A stretch of DNA of 64,000 nucleotides from positions 1,426,001 through 1,490,000 of the forward strand of contig CAMGYJ010000006.1 of assembly GCA_946122785.1 (NCBI GenBank), in the 5' to 3' direction. The DNA is from Linum tenue (taxonomy: Eukaryota > Streptophyta > Magnoliopsida > Malpighiales > Linaceae). Both the position numbers and the translations under genes were made by a program. The notes under the pieces are model-generated. The model had not been told where the DNA came from, ran no database searches, and was given only the letters and a program-made list of their open reading frames with translations. This document shows positions 1 through 11,541 of this stretch, in pieces (the first letter of the stretch is position 1; each line of letters starts with the position of its first letter).

Positions 1-1898
1 AGCGCCGCCATTTGGAGCACCAGCAGCATGCCAAAGAGCACGGCGGTCACTGATCTTTTCCTTCGATTTTCTGCAATTCAGGTTGTGTGCTATTCGTTCT
101 TTTTGTTTTCCCGTGAAAGATGGTGGGCATTCGTTGGCAATATTCATGAGTTGGATTAGTATATATGTTCTGTTTGTCCGCGAATCATTTGCATGAAAGC
201 AATCGGTGCGGTAGTCTTTTGGTGGTTGTTGTTTATGTATCTGGGCGAGATTTGATTTACCCTTTAGATCGTGAATTGTACATCAATGAAATATGGTCTG
301 ATTTTACTGCTCAATTAGTGTACTTGATTGATTCAATCGGGCTACTGCCTACTATTATACCTCGGGAGTTTGTTCATCTTGAATTGGGGAATTCAGTAGT
401 TTGTTAATGCTAATTGGGGATCAGCAAATGCTCATCTATCTTTTCCCCTTGGTAAGTGATGTCTGTTGTATGATTCTCCGATGTTTGAGAATGTGGTCTT
501 ATGTGTGTGCGCGCAAATTATCTCCATTTTTCGTGTTTCCTTTCATTATCTAAACTTTGAATCTTTAGAGCTGGGTTCTTTTGACTGAATATTGGGACAT
601 CTCATAACTCTAGTTGGTGATAGAGTTGAGAAGGAAAAATGGATCATTGTGTCCATGGTTGTCTGCTTGTTTATGTTTACTTACTACAGAGAGATGTCGT
701 TTGGAATTTATGCCTGTGATGTGAAACCCTGAAGAAGTCGCTGAATTTGTTGTGCACTTAAGTCAGGCGCCATTTTGAGAGATAAATATATTCCACGGTC
801 CTCTGAATTTGTGTTGTGTTTTGCACGTTTTGTTGAACAAGAGGAATTAATAGGGAATCCTGACTATGATTGAGCATGGATCCTGAGGTCCTTTCTCTCT
901 GTTCTGGGTGGTTATCTGATTCTTTTGGGTTTGTTCTTATCTTGTTATTTCTGTGTTTCATCTTATTGTGCTCTTGTTTGGTGAGTACCACACCAAAGTA
1001 GAAGCGCATAGCCACTATAGGAAGTCTTCGAATTGGCTATGATTTCTTCCGATAAGAGCTTTTGTTAGCCTATATGTACTCGTTGGTTGCTATCCAACGT
1101 GGCAGGTGCGTGTTTGCCAACAGCTAGTGCTGGTAACTTGGACATCCATAGTATGACTAGTAGACTTATTTGTTGTACTCTATTTGTTTGCTTATTATCC
1201 ACTAGCGATCTATGCTGCTGGTTGCTATGCTTGCTTCTGTGAATCTATAAACATTGATACATGGTTATTGTTCATGCAGGATTTGGTGGGGAGAATGGGT
1301 TGAGACGCGGTGTTTGTTAAGGTTGTTATATGGTAATTTTGGAGTTTGTAGGCTGGAAAGAGATACAGCTACCATTTGGCTAATGACGGCTATATGAAGT
1401 CATGAAATAAAATACATTTGAACTTGTTATTGCCTTTGATTCTCCAGTACTATGCAAATCAAGTGCTACCAAGGGAAACATTACTGTTTTCATATTTTTG
1501 CTTCTGTTTACTGCTATTGCTACTTTTGTCATGAATTGGGAACTTAGATTGTACATTTTGGCTATGCCAAGTCCTTCCAATGTGGGCTCTTTCTGTTTCT
1601 TATGGTGCTTCCAAAACTATGGTGGTAGTGGGATGGCTCGCAACGTGGTTCACCTAATGCTAAATAATCCAGTTTTGAAGTGTGTTTTCCCTTTGAAGAG
1701 TGAGGCTGATTACAAAAGCGGCTTCGATGATTAAGAGCTAAGTTGGATTATCATGGAACCTCAACAAAGTTTTATTTGAGGTGCCAAGTCAACTTTCAGG
1801 TGGCTGGTTGACTTCATAGGGAAGTGGTGGTGGATCATGGCATAATGCATGAGATAGATCTTGTGGTACCTTGAGGTGCCATGGCAATTCTGAGGTGG
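1..1898. other. No confident gene (left edge)
   Basis: T-rich plus-strand sequence with short open frames only. A GC-richer stretch at 1-79 ending in CAG before GTTGTG could be an exon of a plus-strand gene entering from the left, and a candidate acceptor (TTCATGCAG) lies near 1280. Neither gives a recognisable protein. I see no RNA gene here. Confidence 0.4.
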
Positions 1899-1903
1899 TT
1901 GGT
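1899..1903. repeat. Target-site duplication (left) TTGGT
   Basis: TTGGT directly precedes the TG of the left LTR; the same five bases follow the CA of the right LTR at 9475-9479. A 5-bp duplication is the norm for Ty3/gypsy integration. Confidence 0.9.
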
Positions 1904-3265
1904 TGACTCACTCCTACTGTCACCCTAGAAAATGGCCAAGTATAACCAATTCCTAAAGCGTAGTATAGCGGGTCGGGTTTTAATGTCAACCCGGGTCCTA
2001 GATGTGATGACTACTCGGTGAATTCTTGTTATTTAGCAGTGAACTTTTAGTGAAACTCAAGCAAACAAAACAGAAAGCAAGTAAACGGTTTGTTGTCAAG
2101 TCAAGAGAGGTCACCCGGATATGGTTTCCCCCTAGACTGCAGTTAAGTCGGATTGCATTTTACCAAGTTCAGTTTTCATGAAAGTTATACTGCGAAAGGT
2201 TCTCAATTAGCCTGAAGTCTCGACTAAAGGTCTCCAGACCCTCTCAATCTGAGTCTCTAGCGGGCGACTAACCTCCACCGGAGTAAACAGATTGAGGCCC
2301 TAATGAACCAAACCTCCACTACCGAATCGACTTCGGTACAGAATAGCGAATTGGCTCCTCGACTAAAGTCACCAATTCGCTACCTTCGATTAAGGGTACT
2401 CTATCAACCTAGGCAGATATTCTTATTCCAGGTTAAAGCAGAAACAACAGGAATTTGATCAGGATTCAAGTCATTCAATCAATCAAACCTCAATCGAATA
2501 TAATCAATTCACAAACACTGTACTTGGGTTCATACAATCAGACCTAGCATACAAATCTAGGGTTCTCCATACCCAGATGAATGGGGAAACTACTCCATAG
2601 AGAAAGAAGCAAAAGCAGATTCAGACACGGAAATCATACTGTGAAGTTGGATTCCTGCTTCTGGACGTTTAATCGCACTTCTCCAAGCTCAAGACGGGCT
2701 CCAATGGTGTTGAAGATCGATCTATGGCGCTTGAGAACTCTGGTTCGTCGCTTTCTCTCTCTAGGTATCGGTTTCTCTCTCAAAAACTCGGAACCCTTTG
2801 AAAATTGGCATTCTTCCTGTTTTATCAGCTGCCTGTCGCGATACCCGGTCAAAATACCCGGTCGGGTATTTTATGGTTCGACCGGGTATTTTATGAAACG
2901 CACTGTCTGACTAAGGGAAAAATACCCGGTCTACCACCAAAATCCCCGACCGGGGATTTATCGCCATCGCCCGGGCCCCCTTCTGCTTCTCACGGGTGCC
3001 CGAAGGAGGAAATACCCGGTCGAGGCCAGAATATACCCGGTCGGGTATTTCTTCCTTTGACCGGGTATTTTGGTCCAGCAGCATCCTTTGTCCAATCTTC
3101 GCTCCTTTCGATCCAGAACTCGTTCCTTCGCCTCGATTCCAACGCCAGGACCTGAAATATGACATAAACACACAACCTAGCGTAAAATCGGCTTAAAATA
3201 CGAGATTCCTCATCACAAACGACTTCAGAATAGGGGTGAAAACATGTATGATTATCGGTCTATCA
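1904..3265 (-). repeat. 3' LTR of the gypsy element
   Basis: 1362 bp, nearly identical to 8113-9474. It contains a cluster at 2841-3072 of seven ACCCGGTC/GACCGGGT motifs plus one variant. Short open frames in it recur in the other LTR and are not genes. Confidence 0.95.
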
Positions 3266-3279
3266 AACTCCCCCACACT
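3266..3279 (-). promoter_or_regulatory. Polypurine tract at the 3' LTR
   Basis: On the minus strand AAGTGTGGGGGAGTT abuts the first base of the 3' LTR (TGATA), the position expected for the plus-strand primer. Confidence 0.8.
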
Positions 3280-3280
3280 T

Positions 3281-4778
3281 AACCGTTTGCTTGTCCCCAA
3301 GCAAACCAAGTCAGACACTAGGTAAGCTTACATATTTCAATCAACCAACACTGGGGACAAGTCATAAAGGCACAAAACACGTGAATCGCACTGGTTTTCA
3401 AACATCAATACATGCACAACCTCAATGACAACCTGGACAACCACCACAAAGGACATTCGAATGCAGCAAATCGAGTAAAGGAAGAGTCTCTCGTATGTTC
3501 ACTAGCCAACCTAGACTTGATTCAACTACCTACTCAAAACAGTCAACTCATGCATCCAACTCAAAACATCAGAATAGAGACCGAGCAATCTAGGTCCTCA
3601 CCGGGGTACAAGAGCATATAGAAAATGGAAATGAATCGCTCACTCTCGACCAGTGGGGTCAGGACATTTTTTTGATGCGAAAGATGCGCATGCTATTTCT
3701 CTCAATCCCTATCATCTCTTCACCATGATGGCAGCCTCTAAATGCTAGAGTTCACATATGGGGTGTCACCACTAACTAATCAGGAGGTCTTAGACACAGG
3801 TTCAAATGACTGGCTAGGGTCTTGGACATGGGGAAAAGGCCTTTAGGTGGTGGAAGTATTCATAGCAAAAAGGTTCCACATTTTCCAAACACACAATCAC
3901 AGTCAAACAACCCGGTATTTCCTTTCTGCTATTCTGCATTACTCAACATCTTAAGAGCACAAGAGTGAAGGAGGCATAATCATCAGCATTTCCAAGCCAG
4001 ACTGCTAAGAACCACTGCTTACTGGGCATTATTCAGATTTTTGGTAGTGGCTCTCTTTACTTTCATTTTTTTCTTTTCATTTCTTAAGAGAACCACCACT
4101 TCTGCATAAATTACAAACACCTGCCCAATTTTTAAGCACTACCTCCAACACTCACATAGACTTTAGCAGAAACAGCAGAGAATATATAAAACCACTCTGT
4201 GGAACCTTCTAAAAGATGCAACAAGGGTGATTTTTTCATTATAGACCAAAAGAAAGGATAACACACGGCTCAAAGGGGCTGACTAGGGGATATGACACAT
4301 CAGGACAGTCAGTTTTGGGCGTGGGCTAATCCTATGCCCCCATCATCTTAGCTAGTGACAACGTGAATGCTACACATCATGGAAGAGGGATCTATCGCAC
4401 AAGAAAGAAACGAGCAGGCTCAAATCTCACATGGCTACCTATATGCTCTATCTCACATTCTGATACCCTAAACTAGATGCATAAACGACTGTCAAGGATA
4501 AGTAATCAGATCAAGTCAGATCAAGTCACAGTTGCCAAGCAAACAGTTGAAAAACTAAACCCCTACATCGTTCTACTGCACATCTCAGTCCTCATCATAG
4601 GTTGTCCTAGTCGCAAACAAGTTGTCATGCATTAATCCGAAAACCAATCAATTCATCCATCAAAACACAGTGCCAATATGATCAAACAGCAGTACTTGGA
4701 GCCCTCAAATCGTAAGATTTGGACAGTGGACTAGGCTCCAAGCACACAAACAGAGCTAATGCAGTCAAAAGATAAACA
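3281..4778 (-). other. Non-coding internal region between the two polypurine tracts
   Basis: About 1.5 kb inside the retrotransposon without a supported open frame. In Athila-type relatives the region between pol and the 3' LTR may hold an env-like frame; I see no trace of one here. Confidence 0.6.
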
Positions 4779-4795
4779 TTCCCCCCACACTTAAG
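4779..4795 (-). promoter_or_regulatory. Second, internal polypurine tract
   Basis: On the minus strand CTTAAGTGTGGGGGGAAT repeats the core TTAAGTGTGGGGG of the tract at the 3' LTR, 1.5 kb upstream of it and about 340 nt after the gag-protease stop. Its use as a second plus-strand primer is an inference. Confidence 0.55.
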
Positions 4796-5138
4796 ATCGA
4801 CATTGCCCTCAATGGAGAAGAGGGAAGGAAAGGGGAACGATGTTACCGGTGTGCACAGACTGCAGAAGACTGGAAATGGACCAGTCGGCATGGGACGGAC
4901 TGGAGAGAGGACCAGTCGGGAACACAGGCAGAGCTAAAAGAGACCAAAAAGCTCAAACACATACGTTAGGTCCAACGGTCAGCCCAATAAGACATCATCC
5001 AGAACAAATGAAACAAACCAAAACAAAACCAAATCGCAATCCGACTCGAAACATAAGAAAGAAAGTCAAACCGTGGTGGGGTTGCCTCCCCACAAGCGCT
5101 TCTTTACCGTCTTTTAGCTGGACGCCCATGGTGGATAC

Positions 5139-7965
5139 TCAGGGAAGTGCAGGAACAGGTGCCTCCAAGAGCGGATCCACATCGCTCTTGAGGTACAGCT
5201 TCAGGTGGTGACCGTGCACCCGACGGTTGCAACCACCAGCAGAAGTCAGCTCGACCTGGCCATCTGGCAAGATGCAGGCGAGTGAGTACTCGGATGGCCA
5301 GGGTGGTCGTGGTGCGGGGGGTGGGACCAGCTCATAGTGGTCTCCACTCTTCTTCCGTGCAGGCTTAGCCACTTGCGGCTTCGGCCGCCACTCCTCCTTG
5401 AGCTTTTTGTTCGAAGGCGAGGCTGGATGGAGTGGCGGCGGAGGAATGAGAGGCGGGTCCTGCAAAATGAGAGGTGCAGAAGGATACACGACAGGCTCGT
5501 GTATCTGGTCAGAAATAGCATGCACAGGCGATACAGAAATCATAGCACAATGATCAGACTCAGTCACAGGAAAAACAGCCTGTTCATTTCCAGCACGCAA
5601 GATCAGTTTACCATCATGCACATCAATCAGTGCCTTGGCGGTGGCAAGAAATGGTCTACCTAGAATCAAAGGCACATCCACATCATCATTTATATCCAGA
5701 ATAACAAAATCAACAGGATATGTGAATGCACCCACATTAACAAGCAAATCTTCTATGATGCCCCTAGGATGCACCACAGAACGATCAGCTAGCTGAATGC
5801 TCATCCTAGTAGGGCTAAGTTCACCTAGGTCTAGCTTTTTGAACAATTTGTATGGCATGACATTAATGCTAGCGCCTAGGTCCGCCAAGGACTTTCCTAC
5901 ATGCATGCTGCCAATAGTAAGAGGGATAGTAAAACTCCCTGGATCCTTACGCTTCTCGGGCAGCTTGTTCTGCAGGATAGCAGAACACTCCTCGCTCAGC
6001 AGCACTGTCGAGAGATCCCCAAGTTTCTTCTTGTTGGTGCAGAGATCTTTCATGAACTTAGCGTACTTGGGCATCTTCGACAGTGCCTCCACAAATGGTA
6101 TGCTGATGTTGAGCTGCTTCAACATTGCCATAAAATTGGCAAACTCAGTCTCCAGCTTGTCCTTGTGAAGGCGAGTGGGGAAGGGAAGCTGGGGTACGTG
6201 CTCCTTCACCACTGGTTGTGGCTTGGGAGCAGGGGCTTCCTTCTCCACCCGCACTTCTGCATCACCGGCTGGAAGTGCTGAAGCAGGTAATGGTTCCTCC
6301 TGCCTGGTCGGGGCAGGATCAGCTGATGTAGGCCTGCCGCTCAGGGTGAAAATGGCATGTGCGGTCTCGTGCGGGTCCCGTGGATTGGGGATGGTGGTGG
6401 CAGGTAGAGTCCCCGGGGCCCGAGCAGTAAGCTGGCGCGCTAGGACACCGACTTGGTGCTGTAGATCTTGCAAAATAGCACCCTGGTTCCTCTGCCCTGC
6501 CTCCAAAGAAGCTATGCTCTGGTCCACCCTTGCGAAGTTCGCCTGGCTGGTGGTCATGAATGTCGCCAAAATGTTCTTCAGATCAGCCATCTGATTATCG
6601 GGAGCTGCGGCTGCTGGAGGCTGAGCAAACTGGCCCTGGGGCTGCTGGAATGGCTGCCCTTGCCTAGGCTGGTAGGGCTGCTGCTGTGGTGGTGGCCCTT
6701 GCCTATCCTGGTAGGGCTGCCTCTGCTGAAAACCACCTGCTGGGGCTGGGAAATCAGGTGGTTTGTTGGTGTTGTTGCTCCAGGCGAAGTTGGGATGCTG
6801 GCGCCATCCCTCATTATATGTATTGCTGTATGGGTCGAAGCGCCGAGCATTGGCGATGAAGGCCACCTGCTCTTGGGGAGTAGAGGACTCCCGCATAGCC
6901 TGACAGTCCTCCACCAGATGGTTTGGACTCTCACACCACTGGCACTGAGCTACCGGAGGCGCAGCTACACCTCGGCCCGGAAGGAGACTGTTAGGCTGCT
7001 TCAGGGTCTGCACCAACTCAGCCACCTGCTGCTCTAACCCGGATCTGGCCTCCATAGCATGCACACCACGGTCCCGGGAGTGCCTGCCTCTGCTGCTCTG
7101 CCCCCAGGAATGATCGCGGGCAGCCAAAGTACTGATCATCTGGTTCAGCTCGGGTGGAGTCTTAGTAAGGATATCCCCTCCTGGGCATAGAGACTCGATC
7201 ACCCTCTGGCTGTCTGGGGTGATGGCACTGTAGAAGTTCCCCACTGTGAAAGCATCGCTGAAACCGTGATGGGGACACTGCCAGAAGTATCCCATGTACC
7301 GCTCCCATGCATCACGAAGTGACTCATCTGGCTCTTGGCGGAAGTGAGTGATCTCCCGCTGGATCTCCGTGGTCTTCGATGCCGGATAATACCGGTGCAC
7401 GAACTTGTCAGCCAGATCGTCCCAAGAGGTGATGGACAATGGGGGCTGGGTCTCCAACCACCTCTTAGCATTCCCCGCCAGAGAATGGGGGAAGAGGTGA
7501 AGGCGGATTGCATCATCCGGAACACCATTCAGCTTGAAACCGTTTGTCAGCTGCAGAAAACGGGAAAGGTGTGCCCGGGCTTCCTCATCCTTCAAGCCAT
7601 GGAACTGGATAGAGGATGTGATGAGCTGAATCCAGCCTGGCTTGATCTCGAAGTTATTTGCTGGGATGGGGCGGATAGAGGATGACCGGGCGGATGTCAG
7701 CAATCCGCGGAGTGTAGTAGTACTCCAAGGTGGGACCCGGCGGTGGTGGTGGATGCTGATTCACCGGGGGAACCTGTCGAGCATTCCCCGGTTGTGGGAT
7801 GTCTTCGCCCTCCATCTCGTACTCTTCCTCAGAATCGCTGGTCAAGTGGCCGTCTATGCGCTCCACCGTAGCCAGTCTAGCTCGCTGTTGTTTCCGAAGT
7901 TGTTTGCAGGTGCGCTCAATCTCAGGATTCAACGGCAGTAAACTTCCCGACTGGCTACGGGTCAT
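5139..7965 (-). pseudogene. Retrotransposon gag-aspartic protease, frameshifted, with integrase-like tail
   Basis: Two overlapping minus frames. The first (7965-7654, 103 aa) starts with ATG and carries the gag N-terminus ending around TPRIADIR. The second (7703-5139, 854 codons, entered at TTG) continues the same protein in another frame, so a frameshift near 7680-7690 splits gag. In the second frame: gag core at residues 15-190; a CCHC zinc knuckle CQWCESPNHLVEDC at 254-267; a Pro/Gln-rich stretch at 310-365; a retropepsin-type domain with DLGAS at 608-612 and ILGRPF at 680-685; and a C-terminus (about 813-838, GQVELTSAGG then HGHHLKLYL) resembling the extreme end of plant gypsy integrases. 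RT, RNase H and integrase core are missing between protease and tail, as expected from an in-frame internal deletion. Gag and protease are the structural and processing proteins of the virus-like particle. Confidence 0.85.
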
Positions 7966-8088
7966 GCACTATCTGCACACAATCAAACAAAGCAAACCCC
8001 GTGAAGGCACAAGTGGGAAAGACAAAACTCAATGCAAAAATGAAAATGCCAAAGTAACAGAAATCACTTTTCTTCAACAACCTAGCCG

Positions 8089-8106
8089 TCCCCGGCAACG
8101 GCGCCA
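8089..8106 (-). promoter_or_regulatory. Primer binding site, tRNA-Asp type
   Basis: On the minus strand this reads TGGCGCCGTTGCCGGGGA, six bases after the 5' LTR. It complements the CCA-ended 3' terminus of plant tRNA-Asp, the primer commonly used by Athila/Tat-type elements. Confidence 0.85.
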
Positions 8107-8112
8107 AAAACT

Positions 8113-9474
8113 TGACTCACTCCTACTGTCACCCTAGAAAATGGCCAAGTATAACCAATTCCTAAAGCGTAGTATAGCGGGTCGGGTTTTAATGTCAACC
8201 CGGGTCCTAGATGTGATGACTACTCGGTGAATTCTTGTTATTTAGCAGTGAACTTTTAGTGAAACTCAAGCAAACAAAACAGAAAGCAAGTAAACGGTTT
8301 GTTGTCAAGTCAAGAGAGGTCACCCGGATATGGTTTCCCCCTAGACTGCAGTTAAGTCGGATTGCATTTTACCAAGTTCAGTTTTCATGAAAGTTATACT
8401 GCGAAAGGTTCTCAATTAGCCTGAAGTCTCGACTAAAGGTCTCCAGACCCTCTCAATCTGAGTCTCTAGCGGGCGACTAACCTCCACCGGAATAAACAGA
8501 TTGAGGCCCTAATGAACCAAACCTCCACTACCGAATCGACTTCGGTACAGAATAGCGAATTGGCTCCTCGACTAAAGTCACCAATTCGCTACCTTCGATT
8601 AAGGGTACTCTATCAACCTAGGCAGATATTCTCATTCCAGGTTAAAGCAGAAACAACAGGAATTTGATCAGGATTCAAGTCATTCAATCAATCAAACCTC
8701 AATCGAATATAATCAATTCACAAACACTGTACTTGGGTTCATACAATCAGACCTAGCATACAAATCTAGGGTTCTCCATACCCAGATGAATGGGGAAACT
8801 ACTCCATAGAGAAAGAAGCAAAAGCAGATTCAGACACGGAAATCATACTGTGAAGTTGGATTCCTGCTTCTGGACGTTTAATCGCACTTCTCCAAGCTCA
8901 AGACGGGCTCCAATGGTGTTGAAGATCGATCTATGGCGCTTGAGAACTCTGGTTCGTCGCTTTCTCTCTCTAGGTATCGGTTTCTCTCTCAAAAACTCGG
9001 AACCCTTTGAAAATTGGCATTCTTCCTGTTTTATCAGCTGCCTGTCGCGATACCCGGTCAAAATACCCGGTCGGGTATTTTATGGTTCGACCGGGTATTT
9101 TATGAAACGCACCGTCTGACTAAGGGAAAAATACCCGGTCTACCACCAAAATCCCCGACCGGGGGTTTATCGCCATCGCCCGGGCCCCCTTCTGCTTCTC
9201 ACGGGTGCCCGAAGGAGGAAATACCCGGTCGAGGCCAGAATATACCCGGTCGGGTATTTCTTCCTTTGACCGGGTATTTTGGTCCAGCAGCATCCTTTGT
9301 CCAATCTTCGCTCCTTTCGATCCAGAACTCGTTCCTTCGCCTCGATTCCAACGCCAGGACCTGAAATATGACATAAACACACAACCTAGCGTAAAATCGG
9401 CTTAAAATACGAGATTCCTCATCACAAACGACTTCAGAATAGGGGTGAAAACATGTATGATTATCGGTCTATCA
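8113..9474 (-). repeat. 5' LTR of the gypsy element
   Basis: 1362 bp. Being upstream of the minus-strand gag, this copy should carry the active promoter. The ACCCGGTC motif cluster lies at 9050-9281. Confidence 0.95.
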
Positions 9475-9479
9475 TTGGT
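9475..9479. repeat. Target-site duplication (right) TTGGT
   Basis: Matches 1899-1903 exactly and fixes the right boundary of the retrotransposon. Confidence 0.9.
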
Positions 9480-9761
9480 TGAATTGAAAATATGAGGGAA
9501 GTAGGAAGAAAATGAATGGATTTTGTGAAGTAATTGTGATGAGTATTTTTTTTTTCTTTTTTTTTTTTAGCCAAGTTGTTAGAATAACAATATTCGATTT
9601 TGGAACATTCATTGTCATGACATTTGGGAGGTATAGGAGGCTGAAGAGTGATAAGAAATATTTTGAAAGCTTGTCCACATAGGAAAATCAAATCATCCTA
9701 GTTGAGGTGGTTATAAGATGATAGTTAGACTATTAGATATGAATTTCTCTATAATCATTTA

Positions 9762-9803
9762 GGGGTTGTTTGCTTGTAGGATTTCCTACAAGCAAACGCC
9801 CTC
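9762..9803. repeat. Fold-back: two MITE ends joined
   Basis: GTTTGCTTGTAGGA (9768-9781), TT, then its exact reverse complement (9784-9797). The outer bases AGGGG and CCCT extend the match imperfectly. It looks like a MITE whose interior has been deleted. Confidence 0.5.
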
Positions 9804-10286
9804 TAAAATATTATCATTAATCCATTAGATTTCGGATGACACTATAGTGGATCTGATTTCTTTGCAATAGATTGTTGGAGAGTCATATCAAAATAAATAA
9901 AAAATTCATATTTTCCTTTTCAACATATAGTTTGAATTTCAGATAAAACTCATACAAAGTTTAAAGAACTTAAAACATAATTATTATTTAACTTTGATAA
10001 TCTTTTAAATGATTGTCCTTTCCTCAATTTTTTCGGCAAGTAAAAATGTATATAATTTATACAAAACTTTTCAACGCTCAAAATGAAAAATATAAATAAA
10101 ATTTTGATCTAAAGTCACTTGTATTACCAAGAAAATAAAGATACAACTTTCACATGATCATAAACAAACTGCAAAAATCAAAACTGCCCAAGAAAACATA
10201 ATTTTTTTTATAACCAAATTTGAGTGCGTAGAATTATATATGTATCTATTTTAATCTTTGTCCCACTTATATCGAATGATACTTTG

Positions 10287-10737
10287 GGGTCGTTTGGAGA
10301 ACAAGATTTGGATGATGGATTTATTGAATCTATAGATTTAGCAAAATATTATGTTTTTTTGCTACCTTTTGTATCGTGGATTGTAGATTTAGAGATTTTA
10401 AATCTCTAAAATCTAGAGATATCAAATCTCTTCTAATTAGAGACTACATCTTGATTTTAGAGTTTCTGTCTTTGACTCTTCTCTTCCTTTTTTTAATTTA
10501 TCCCACTAAATATCCTTATTGATAAATTTTGTCAATATTTTTTGAGCCATTTAATTATTTTGGTTAAGGATAAACATGCCATTTTATAAACAAATATAAT
10601 TTATTTTTATTGTATGTTAATAATCGCAGTTATCAAACAATGAACATTTTCAAATCTTTTTTCAACAATTCGGAGAGTTCAAATCTTTGGATTGTTTAGA
10701 ATCTAGAGATTTAGACTCTAATTCTTCAAAACGACCC
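10287..10737. mobile_element. MITE with GGGTCGTTT ends
   Basis: About 451 bp starting GGGTCGTTTGGAGAA and ending TTCTTCAAAACGACCC, imperfect inverted repeats. TTTG flanks both sides, perhaps a short target duplication. The interior has many ATCTAGAGAT/AAATCTCT inverted motifs. The TIR resembles hAT-type MITEs, but no 8-bp duplication is visible, so the class is open. Confidence 0.5.
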
Positions 10738-11541
10738 TTTGTGTATTATCTCTTAAAATATATTAAAGGGGATTTGAAAAAAAGACCTCGTCAACGTCAG
10801 ACTCCAAGCTCTCCCTGTTATTTTCGGAATCAGGCAGTTTTGCCCTTTTTAATTCCCCCTGTCCCCCGCGTTTTTCTGAGAAACGGTTCTCCAGTCCCGA
10901 CTATTCGTTTTTTAATCAATGTTACCCTTCAATTTTTAAACTGAAACAACTGCATATAATTGATGAATTTAAAAAAATGGAATAGGTAGACGTTTATTTA
11001 TAGGATTTTTAGGAATGTGTGAATTTATTTTTATGAAAGCCTGTATGTATGGATTATTAACTACACTTTTCATGATAATTATTATTATATGCTTCTACAA
11101 CAGTTTTTTAACCTGATATTTTTTCACTTTACGCTTATTATGTTATTTTTCTCTAAGAAATTTATATATAGTAATATATATCTATAATATGCATCGTATT
11201 TTTTTTGTTTTAATATTATAGATTTCACATGCACATAAAATATTACAATTTTGACATCTAAATACGAGATACATAATCCTTTCATTTATTACAATTTTAA
11301 CTAAACTACTATTGTTATCAATAAAAAATTGACAATTTATATATTATCGCATGTTTTCATACAAGAAAGGCTAACAAAGTAACATACTAAATAAGCGAAC
11401 GAGCTACGTGTATCTAGGAAGAAGCTACAGCCCACTCGATTTTCTTATCTAAGATTATAATGGGCGTATTCGTGTCTTGAAAAAAACATTAGAAAGTGAT
11501 AGGATGTGCCTATTAGTCCTCCTCCAAAATGTAGGCTCAAC

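Larger units (their letters stand above)
1904..9474 (-). mobile_element. Non-autonomous Ty3/gypsy LTR retrotransposon (gag-protease only, TR-GAG-like)
   Basis: Complete 7571-bp element read on the minus strand. Two equal 1362-bp LTRs (TG...CA ends) are flanked by the 5-bp target duplication TTGGT. Downstream of the 5' LTR (8113-9474) is an 18-nt tRNA-Asp-type primer site; next to the 3' LTR (1904-3265) is a polypurine tract. The only coding region is a gag-aspartic protease frame (7965-5139). No reverse transcriptase, RNase H or integrase core is present in the 1.87 kb that follows, so the element needs proteins from elsewhere. The primer site and the DLGAS-type protease fit the Athila/Tat branch of plant Ty3/gypsy. 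At least four LTR mismatches were seen (2283/8492, 2424/8633, 2904/9113, 2956/9165), about 0.3 percent, so insertion is recent. Confidence 0.93.
9480..11541. other. AT-rich intergenic DNA with MITE relics
   Basis: No gene seen. It contains a perfect short hairpin (9768-9797) and a MITE-like element (10287-10737), listed separately. Short open frames here are AT-rich and have no recognisable domains. Confidence 0.5.

Noticed and set aside
1..160. Partial gene at the left edge (either a plus exon, or a minus signal-peptide-like MLLVLQMAA)
   Set aside because: Too short and open in several frames; T-rich flanks argue against a minus-strand intron, and no family is recognisable.
1904..1930. LTR boundary at the ACTCACTCC shared by both copies
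   Set aside because: The TG start with the TTGGT duplication on both sides fixes the boundary at 1904 and 8113 instead.
2581..3196. Open frames of 60-116 codons also found at 8790-9405
   Set aside because: They lie inside the two LTRs, on both strands and in overlapping frames; repeat-driven artefacts.
5246..7685. Several plus-strand and alternative-frame open frames of 90-189 codons
   Set aside because: Shadows of the minus-strand gag-protease reading frame.
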